Assembly: GCA_027311125.1 (NCBI GenBank) | Contig: DAICZO010000429.1 | Location: 1-5,898, forward strand | Source: Acidobacteriaceae bacterium | GTDB taxonomy: Bacteria; Acidobacteriota; Terriglobia; Terriglobales; Acidobacteriaceae | Length of the DNA stretch: 5,898 nucleotides | Reading direction: 5' to 3' | Shown here: positions 1 through 4,484 of the stretch, one piece after another | Layout of the letters: each line of letters starts with the position of its first letter | Position numbering within the stretch: position 1 is the stretch's first letter | Program-made: the position numbers and the translations under genes | The notes under the pieces: generated by a model | Seen by the model: only the letters and a program-made list of their open reading frames with translations | What the model was told of the DNA's origin: nothing | The model's database searches: none

Positions 1-1
1 C

Positions 2-250
2 AGCCCCATCGAAGGCGTAGTCGCCTTGCGGGACTGCATCCGCGTGCTCAACGGGTTCGGCCACTCGCTGGAAACCATTCTGCCCAAGCTGCGCAACGGC
101 TACGTTGCACCGGATGCTGCCACGGCCCGCACCCTGGCCCAAAGCCATCCGGAAGCCTTCTTTCTTGCGCCCTCCGGCGAGACCTTCCACAGCCTCACCG
201 TCACTGGCGGACGCGTCCGCGCGCAGGGCCCGCTGGCGCTCAAGCGCTAA
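2..250 (+). CDS. smc: SMC protein, hinge-end fragment (5' end outside window)
   Basis: This is the upstream half of the interrupted smc frame; its true start lies before the window, so the internal Leu codon at 26 is not a start. The 82 visible residues match the end of an SMC hinge, the domain through which two SMC subunits dimerise. The stretch around 110-165 (Asp-Ala-Ala-Thr-Ala-Arg-Thr-Leu-Ala) and the Phe-Phe-Leu-Ala-Pro-Ser-Gly-Glu segment are typical. They are followed by Thr-Val-Thr-Gly-Gly at 197-211 and then GPLALKR just before the stop. If the stop is real, the product would hold the N-terminal ATPase lobe, the outgoing arm and a nearly whole hinge. It would lack the returning arm and the signature and Walker B motifs, so it could not hydrolyse ATP alone. 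Confidence 0.75.
   Translation, partial: SPIEGVVALRDCIRVLNGFGHSLETILPKLRNGYVAPDAATARTLAQSHPEAFFLAPSGETFHSLTVTGGRVRAQGPLALKR
248..250 (+). other. In-frame TAA at the hinge/coiled-coil junction of smc
   Basis: The codons run CTC AAG CGC TAA CTC GCT GAG GTC, in the same frame as the SMC sequence on both sides. SMC relatives usually have Glu at this point (Lys-Arg-Glu-Leu), so one G to T change at base 248 would create the stop. There is no length change, so a homopolymer indel is not the cause. The first in-frame start codon afterwards is GTG at 281, 30 nt downstream of the stop. Whether the stop exists in the living genome cannot be settled from one sequence. Confidence 0.85.
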
Positions 251-280
251 CTCGCTGAGGTCCAGCAGAAGCTCGATACC

Positions 281-1807
281 GTGCAGGCCGACCTGGCAAA
301 GACGGATCTGGCGACGGTCGCCCTGCAGCATCAGATCGCAACGCTGAACGCGACGATCGAAGGCAAGACCCATGAGCGCCGCGATGCCGAGCGTGAGTCC
401 GCTAACTCCGGTGCTGCCCTCCGCCAGATGGAGTCCGAGGTAGCCCGCATCGAACGCCGCCTGCAGGACTGGCAGCTCTCCACCGAACGCAACCGCGATG
501 CGCGCGCTCAAAAGTCGGAGCTGATCGCACGTCGCCAGCAGGAGGCAGCCGCCTTCGAGAGCGAACGCGCCGCACTCGAAGCCAACCTCGCCAACCTGCA
601 GGAGAATCTCGACGAGCTGCGCAGCCAGCGCGAGCAACTGCAGCAGGAGGCCGCAGCCGCAGCGGCCGCACTCGCCAGACTGGAAGAGCGCCGTCGCAAC
701 GCCGCCGCCAACTTCGACCAGACCACCCGCCTGTACAACAGCCAGCAGAATCGTCTGGTGCAGATCGACCAGCAGCTTGCTTCCGCCGCCTCCGAAAAGC
801 TTCGCCGCGAAGAAGAGACGGCCGCCCTCGCGGCCCAGCATGGCGAGTTGGCCGAAGTCCGCGCTACTGCAGTTGCCCAGGCCGCACGCCTGACGGAAGA
901 AGCGAAGACGCTGCGTGCTGCCATGGCCGAGCTCGACACCCGCCTGCGTACCCTGCGCCACGAGACCGAAGCGCTGCGTGAGTCGCGCGCAACTCTGCCC
1001 GCACGCGCCGCCAAACTCTCCTCCTACATCGAGCACATCGAGGCCACCTGCCTGAACGATCTCGCTGTCGAAGCCATCACCCTGCGCTCCGACGAGAGCA
1101 TCGCACGCATTGAGGGCGACGCGCTGCACACCGAGGAGGAAGAGTCTCGCGCCCTCAAGCAGCGGCTGGAAGCCATGGGTCCGGTCAACATGATGGCCCT
1201 CGAGGAGTACAACGAGACCACTCAGCGCCACAGCTTCCTCGAAGCCCAGCGCAAGGACCTGCTGGACGCGATCGAAAATACCCAGGCCTCGATTAAGGAG
1301 ATCGACGACGTCTCCCGCATCAAGTTCGACGAGGCCTTCAAGATCATCAACGAGAACTTCTCCGTCACCTTCACCAAGCTGTTCGGTGGCGGTCAGGCCT
1401 CCATGAAGCTCACCGACGCGGAGAACTCCGCCGAGTCCGGCATCGACATCCTCGCTTCGCCCCCGGGCAAGAAGCTACAGAACATCCTGCTGCTCTCCGG
1501 AGGAGAAAAAGCTCTTACTGCACTCTCGCTGCTGGTCGGCATCTTCCAGTTCCAGCCCGCTCCCTTCTGCGTTCTCGACGAAGTCGACGCACCACTCGAC
1601 GAGACCAACGTGGGCCGCTTCGCCAAGCTGATCCACGAGATGTCCGCCACCACCCAGTTCGTAGTCATCACCCACTCCAAGCGCACCATGTCGCAGGCCG
1701 ACGTCATCTACGGAGTCACCATGCAGGAGCCGGGCGTCTCCAAGATTGTCTCCGTCAACCTGAACCGTCGCGACACCCAGCCCGAAACACGCCGCGCTGT
1801 CGCCTGA
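281..1807 (+). CDS. smc: SMC protein, C-terminal arm and ATPase lobe
   Basis: This is the downstream half of the smc frame, 508 residues if read from GTG at 281. That is the first possible start after the TAA, and it has no convincing ribosome binding site. Residues 1 to about 290 are a long Glu/Arg/Ala/Gln-rich coiled coil, the arm returning from hinge to head, with a run of seven alanines near 647-670. From about residue 300 come the conserved GPVNMMALEEY element, the signature motif LSGGEK (1493-1510), Walker B LDEVD (1574-1588) and the H-loop histidine (1673-1675). The protein ends shortly after a typical SMC C-terminus. Every ATPase residue expected in this half is present. In a normal SMC this lobe folds with the N-terminal Walker A lobe into one head. 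Identity is certain; whether it is translated separately is not known. Confidence 0.88.
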   Translation: MQADLAKTDLATVALQHQIATLNATIEGKTHERRDAERESANSGAALRQMESEVARIERRLQDWQLSTERNRDARAQKSELIARRQQEAAAFESERAALEANLANLQENLDELRSQREQLQQEAAAAAAALARLEERRRNAAANFDQTTRLYNSQQNRLVQIDQQLASAASEKLRREEETAALAAQHGELAEVRATAVAQAARLTEEAKTLRAAMAELDTRLRTLRHETEALRESRATLPARAAKLSSYIEHIEATCLNDLAVEAITLRSDESIARIEGDALHTEEEESRALKQRLEAMGPVNMMALEEYNETTQRHSFLEAQRKDLLDAIENTQASIKEIDDVSRIKFDEAFKIINENFSVTFTKLFGGGQASMKLTDAENSAESGIDILASPPGKKLQNILLLSGGEKALTALSLLVGIFQFQPAPFCVLDEVDAPLDETNVGRFAKLIHEMSATTQFVVITHSKRTMSQADVIYGVTMQEPGVSKIVSVNLNRRDTQPETRRAVA

Positions 1808-1823
1808 CGGATACCTTGAGTGC

Positions 1824-1865
1824 GCGAGTGTCCCGGTGCTCTGTTCCCCACACCGGGGCACTCGC
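1824..1865 (+). terminator. Strong hairpin after smc, probable terminator without a U-tract
   Basis: The left arm GCGAGTGTCCCGGTG (1824-1838) pairs over 15 positions with the right arm CACCGGGGCACTCGC (1851-1865), with one G-U wobble and a 12-nt loop. It begins 16 nt after the smc stop codon, where a terminator would be expected. No run of T follows (next bases TGTACTCTCATAACT), so it does not match a classical Rho-independent terminator. It could instead protect the 3' end of the mRNA. It also argues against a start at 1836 for the next gene, because that codon would lie inside the stem. Confidence 0.55.
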
Positions 1866-1886
1866 TGTACTCTCATAACTGCGGCC

Positions 1887-2519
1887 ATGTATCTGACCCT
1901 CACCTTCGCTCTGCTGCTGGCCGTCACCGCCATGCTGGTGCTGCTGCGGCTGCGATGGATGTATCTGTCTCCATATGTGCGTCGCGCCGTGCTGGTCACA
2001 GCCTGCACCATCGTCACCATCTTTCTACTGGGATACAGCATTCATTGGGCCACTGCATCGGCCCGCATAAACACCATTGCCTACTGGCTTTTCCTTGCCT
2101 GCTGCGAGTTCTTTGTCCTGCTCCTTACGCTTCTCCCCCCTCGCTGGCTTACGTCTCTGATCGCCGTCGTGTTGCTGCTGCCGATCCTCTCCGCCAGCAT
2201 CTTCCTTCCACTCACGGCGGTCTTTGCCCCGCCACCGGTAACGACTCCTCTGGGAGACCACCTCGTCAGCGTCACCGAACCCTGGACCTCCGGAAAGATC
2301 GGCGTCTCGGGCGTTGATATCGACATCCTCTACCGACCTGCCTGGGCACCCTTCCTGCAGCACCGCCGCCAGACCGACCGGCTGTACGAGACCCAGTGCG
2401 ACACCGCCAAAGCCACCGCCACCCTGCAGCCCGACCGACAAAGCATCCTGTTCGACTGCCCGGCCAACCCCTATCAACCATCAGCCCCAGGCATCCACGT
2501 CGTCGTCCACCTCAACTAA
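1887..2519 (+). CDS. Hypothetical four-helix membrane protein with C-terminal soluble domain
   Basis: I do not recognise this 210-residue protein. Hydrophobic segments at about residues 3-20, 34-52, 63-83 and 87-113 look like four membrane helices. The basic loop between helices 1 and 2 (Arg21, Arg23, Arg32, Arg33) and Arg86 between helices 3 and 4 favour a cytoplasmic position for both loops. That puts both ends outside, so the last ~95 residues would be periplasmic. This tail is polar and has two cysteines, Cys171 and Cys191, which could form a disulfide. ATG at 1887 is chosen because the first helix starts there and the in-frame ATG at 1836 falls inside the hairpin. No Shine-Dalgarno sequence precedes it. 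The gene lies 79 nt after smc and 26 nt before purC. Codon use matches the neighbours, so it is likely a real gene of unknown role. Confidence 0.72.
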   Translation: MYLTLTFALLLAVTAMLVLLRLRWMYLSPYVRRAVLVTACTIVTIFLLGYSIHWATASARINTIAYWLFLACCEFFVLLLTLLPPRWLTSLIAVVLLLPILSASIFLPLTAVFAPPPVTTPLGDHLVSVTEPWTSGKIGVSGVDIDILYRPAWAPFLQHRRQTDRLYETQCDTAKATATLQPDRQSILFDCPANPYQPSAPGIHVVVHLN

Positions 2520-2522
2520 CCC

Positions 2523-2544
2523 GCCGCAGGTTAACATCTGCGGC
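2523..2544 (+). promoter_or_regulatory. Inverted repeat immediately upstream of purC
   Basis: GCCGCAG (2523-2529) and CTGCGGC (2538-2544) form a perfect 7-bp inverted repeat around an 8-base centre, GTTAACAT, and end one base before the purC ATG. It could be an operator, a small hairpin that affects purC translation, or a weak terminator for the upstream membrane protein gene, which stops at 2519. The pairing is plain in the sequence; the role is inference. Confidence 0.35.
2532..2537 (+). promoter_or_regulatory. Possible -10 element TAACAT for a leaderless purC transcript
   Basis: TAACAT fits the TANNNT form of bacterial -10 boxes and lies 8 nt before the purC ATG. That spacing would start transcription at or next to the start codon. 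purC has no Shine-Dalgarno sequence, which fits a leaderless mRNA. I see no good -35 hexamer at the expected distance, so the call is weak. Confidence 0.25.
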
Positions 2545-2545
2545 C

Positions 2546-3466
2546 ATGAGTGATACCGTCATCCCAATGAGTGCTCTTCTCCAAACCGACCTCAGCTCCC
2601 TCCCTCTCCTTGCCCGCGGCAAGGTTCGCGACATCTACGCCATTGGCGACGACCAGCTTCTCTTCATCGCCACCGACCGTCTCTCGGCCTTCGACCACGT
2701 CCTGGCCACCGGCATTCCCGACAAGGGCCGGATTCTCACGCAGCTTTCGCTCTTCTGGTTCGACTTCCTCAAAGACCTCGTCCCCAACCACCTCATCATC
2801 GCCGACGTCACCGCCTATCCTGCCCACCTGCAGCCTTTCGCGGCGCAGTTGGAAGGTCGCAGCATGATCGTCAAACGTGCCCGGATGTTCCCGGTGGAGT
2901 GCGTCGTGCGCGGCTATATCTCCGGCTCCGGCTGGAAAGACTACCAGGCCACCGGATCGATCTGCGGGATACCGCTCCCCGCCGGTCTGCGCGAGTCCGA
3001 CCGCCTGCCCCAGCCCATCTTCACCCCCGCCGCCAAGATCAACACCGGCGGCCACGACGAGAACATCTCCTTCGACACCATGGTCGCGCACATCGGGGCA
3101 GAACCCGCCGAAGCCCTGCGCACCCTCACCCTCGACATCTACGCCAAGGCCAGCGCCCACGCCGCCACCAAGGGCCTCATCCTGGCCGATACCAAATTCG
3201 AGTTCGGCCTCATCGACGGCGTCATCACGCTTGCCGACGAGGTGCTTACCCCGGACTCCTCCCGCTACTGGCCTGCAGCCTCCTACAACCCCGGCGGCGC
3301 GCAGCCCTCCTTCGACAAGCAGTTCGTGCGCGACTACCTGGAATCCATCCACTGGAACAAGCAGGCCCCCGCACCTGCCCTGCCCGAAGAGGTCGCCATC
3401 CGCACCCGCGAAAAGTATCTGGAAGCCTTCTACCTCATCACGGGCCGAACCAGCCTGTTTGGCTAA
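2546..3466 (+). CDS. purC: Phosphoribosylaminoimidazole-succinocarboxamide synthase (SAICAR synthetase)
   Basis: PurC catalyses the ATP-dependent joining of CAIR and L-aspartate to give SAICAR, a late step of purine synthesis in the cytoplasm. The 306-residue product carries the N-terminal nucleotide-binding RGKVRDIY (residues 24-31), then TDRLSAFDHVL. The first family signature runs through FPVECVVRG into YISGSGWK (to residue 131). PIFTPAAKINTGGHDENIS follows, and the second signature LADTKFEFG is at 213-221, then LADEVLTPDSSRYWPA. The length fits the ~300-residue class, longer than the ~237-residue E. coli enzyme. ATG 2546 is chosen as the first start after the upstream gene; ATG 2567 is an in-frame alternative that would lose seven residues of low conservation. 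Neither has a Shine-Dalgarno sequence. cvpA follows after 59 nt. The gene is complete, with all key motifs. Confidence 0.96.
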   Translation: MSDTVIPMSALLQTDLSSLPLLARGKVRDIYAIGDDQLLFIATDRLSAFDHVLATGIPDKGRILTQLSLFWFDFLKDLVPNHLIIADVTAYPAHLQPFAAQLEGRSMIVKRARMFPVECVVRGYISGSGWKDYQATGSICGIPLPAGLRESDRLPQPIFTPAAKINTGGHDENISFDTMVAHIGAEPAEALRTLTLDIYAKASAHAATKGLILADTKFEFGLIDGVITLADEVLTPDSSRYWPAASYNPGGAQPSFDKQFVRDYLESIHWNKQAPAPALPEEVAIRTREKYLEAFYLITGRTSLFG

Positions 3467-3485
3467 GGTAGCCACCGTCACCCCA

Positions 3486-3503
3486 GCCACACGTAGCTGT
3501 GGC
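3486..3503 (+). other. Small hairpin between purC and cvpA
   Basis: GCCACA (3486-3491) and TGTGGC (3498-3503) form a perfect 6-bp stem with a 6-nt loop in the 59-nt purC-cvpA gap. No T-run follows, so it is at best a weak terminator or an mRNA processing element. The possible GTG start of cvpA at 3499 lies inside it, which slightly favours the ATG at 3526. Stems this short are common by chance in GC-rich DNA. Confidence 0.25.
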
Positions 3504-3525
3504 CAACAGCAAACACCTAACCCGC

Positions 3526-4089
3526 ATGATCGCTTCCTTCAACTACCTGGACTGGATTCTCGTCGCCCTGCTGGTCTACTCCACCATCAGCGCGTTCGTG
3601 CGCGGCATTCTGATGGAGGTCATCTCCCTGGGTGGCCTCATCCTGGGCATCTATATGGCCAGTTGGAACTATCAGTATCCAGCCGGATTGCTCCTGCGGG
3701 TCACCCATCCGTTCCTCAGCCTGCCCCCCGCGATCGCCAACTTTATTGGCTTTCTAGGCATTGTGTTGGGCATCATGGTGGCGTTTGGACTGATCGCGAG
3801 GGTCATCCGCTCCACCGCCCACACCATCGGGCTGGGGCTTCCCGACCGGCTGCTGGGGGCAGCCTTTGGTCTGGCGCGGGGCTGCTGTATCGGGGTCGCC
3901 CTGATGCTGGCGCTCACCGCTTTTATGCCTCTCGCCCCAGCAATTTCACACTCTCGCTTATCTCCCTATTTCCTTGCGGGGGTTCATGCGGTATCCTTCG
4001 TTGTACCGCACGACCTGCAGCAACAGCTTTTCAACGGTATCGAACAGATCAAGCACAATGTACCCGGCTGGATCAAACTGCAGGGCTAG
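3526..4089 (+). CDS. cvpA: CvpA family inner-membrane protein
   Basis: This 187-residue integral membrane protein matches the CvpA family, first known for colicin V production in E. coli; its molecular role remains poorly defined. Family marks are an Asp in the first helix (LDWILV, residues 8-13), the Phe-Val-Arg-Gly turn (24-27) and the PDRLLGAAFGLARG stretch (106-119). Likely membrane helices are at about 8-24, 29-46, 69-91 and 110-133, followed by a ~50-residue amphipathic tail. ATG 3526 is chosen because it places the first helix close to the N-terminus, as in relatives; GTG 3499 would add nine residues. The gene follows purC, and in enterobacteria cvpA precedes purF, so a purine-cluster setting recurs. 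The next gene begins 7 nt after its stop, which suggests one transcript. Confidence 0.85.
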   Translation: MIASFNYLDWILVALLVYSTISAFVRGILMEVISLGGLILGIYMASWNYQYPAGLLLRVTHPFLSLPPAIANFIGFLGIVLGIMVAFGLIARVIRSTAHTIGLGLPDRLLGAAFGLARGCCIGVALMLALTAFMPLAPAISHSRLSPYFLAGVHAVSFVVPHDLQQQLFNGIEQIKHNVPGWIKLQG

Positions 4090-4096
4090 GGTCACA

Positions 4097-4456
4097 ATGA
4101 ATATGCGGTCCTCATCAAGCGGACTGCCAGCGAGGCAAATCTTGAAGCGCGAACTTGACGGTCTCATTACGCAGATGCACAACGCAGGCGTTCCCTACAC
4201 GGAAGCAGTCCGCCAGTTCAAGAAGCGCTACATCCTCGAAGTGCTCGCGCAGCACAAGGGAAACCAGTGCAAGGCAGCGGAAGAGCTTGGCATGCATCGC
4301 AACACCCTTAGCCGCACGCTGACCGAGCTCGACCTCAGCACGGCCCAGATTCGCGATCAGATCCGCGGCCAACTCCGCGATGGCATTCGCAACGGTATGC
4401 GCCGTCCGCCCAGCAGCGAGCGTCCCCGCATCCAGAGCATCGTCAACGCCCGATAA
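4097..4456 (+). CDS. Fis-type helix-turn-helix DNA-binding protein
   Basis: This is a 119-residue protein with a Fis/NtrC C-terminal type helix-turn-helix at about residues 41-80. It reads FKKRYILEVLAQHKGN, then CKAAEELGMHRNTLSRTL, where Ala-Ala-Glu-x-Leu-Gly and Arg-Asn-Thr-Leu are the usual recognition-helix marks. The first 40 residues may form a dimerising helical part, as in Fis. After the HTH the tail repeats a four-residue pattern (IRDQ, IRGQ, LRDG, IRNG) and is strongly basic, perhaps giving extra DNA contact. It is a lone DNA-binding module without receiver or AAA+ domain. ATG 4097 is favoured over ATG 4103 because AGGG (4088-4091) lies five bases before it, overlapping the cvpA stop and suggesting translational coupling. 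Its target is unknown; purC-cvpA or the downstream secretin are candidates by position only. Confidence 0.85.
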   Translation: MNMRSSSSGLPARQILKRELDGLITQMHNAGVPYTEAVRQFKKRYILEVLAQHKGNQCKAAEELGMHRNTLSRTLTELDLSTAQIRDQIRGQLRDGIRNGMRRPPSSERPRIQSIVNAR

Positions 4457-4470
4457 CACTTCGGGCCGTC

Positions 4471-4476
4471 TAACCT
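4471..4476 (+). promoter_or_regulatory. Possible -10 element TAACCT before the secretin gene
   Basis: TAACCT fits TANNNT and lies 8 nt before the ATG at 4485, the same spacing as TAACAT before purC. No Shine-Dalgarno sequence is seen, which fits a leaderless start. No clear -35 element is present and the gap from the HTH gene is only 28 nt, so the gene may simply be read through from upstream. Confidence 0.2.
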
Positions 4477-4484
4477 CCAGCCGG

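Larger units (their letters stand above)
2..1807 (+). pseudogene. smc: smc 3' portion, interrupted by an in-frame TAA
   Basis: Read in one frame from base 2, this stretch gives the second half of an SMC protein, the ATPase that compacts and helps segregate the chromosome with ScpA and ScpB. The order is hinge end, coiled-coil arm, then C-terminal ATPase lobe, as in bacterial SMCs. The N-terminal Walker A lobe and first coiled-coil arm must lie upstream of the window. The frame is broken only by TAA at 248-250; on both sides the protein reads smoothly as SMC, so this is a substitution and not a frameshift. In SMC relatives the residue after the Lys-Arg here is usually Glu, so a GAA to TAA change (G to T at 248) would explain it. 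The rest shows no decay: no second stop, codon use as in neighbouring genes, and intact motifs. It is therefore a very recent pseudogene, a split or read-through gene, or a sequencing error. Confidence 0.75.

Noticed and set aside
647..670. Run of seven alanine codons in the SMC arm as a possible repeat expansion
   Set aside because: Codons are mixed (GCC, GCA, GCG) and Ala runs are ordinary in GC-rich coiled coils, so it is not a notable repeat.
508..1014. A 168-codon open frame on the - strand opposite the smc coiled coil
   Set aside because: Its Ala/Ser/Arg-rich translation comes from the repetitive coiled-coil codons and shows no start signal or family match.
1836..1886. Longer start for the membrane protein at ATG 1836
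   Set aside because: The codon lies inside the hairpin after smc, and the added residues are polar and not typical before the first helix; ATG 1887 fits better.
2396..2545. Upstream-extended purC start at 2396
   Set aside because: The extension overlaps the upstream gene in another frame and reads as His/Arg/Pro low complexity; PurC homology begins only after 2546.
3461..3473. GGCT/AGCC 4-bp stem overlapping the purC stop as a terminator
   Set aside because: It is too short, has no T-run, and is expected often by chance.
2531..3490. A 319-codon open frame on the - strand opposite purC
   Set aside because: It is Gly/Val/Glu-rich without recognisable domains and mirrors the codon pattern of purC, so it is an antisense shadow.
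3974..4096. Upstream-extended start for the HTH protein
   Set aside because: The extension overlaps the end of cvpA with Ser/Arg-rich sequence, while ATG 4097 has an SD-like AGGG five bases before it.
2877..4100. A 407-codon open frame on the + strand overlapping purC and cvpA
   Set aside because: Its product is a Pro/Ser/Arg-rich low-complexity string with no domain, and it lies out of frame over two well-supported genes. It is a by-product of high GC at third codon positions.
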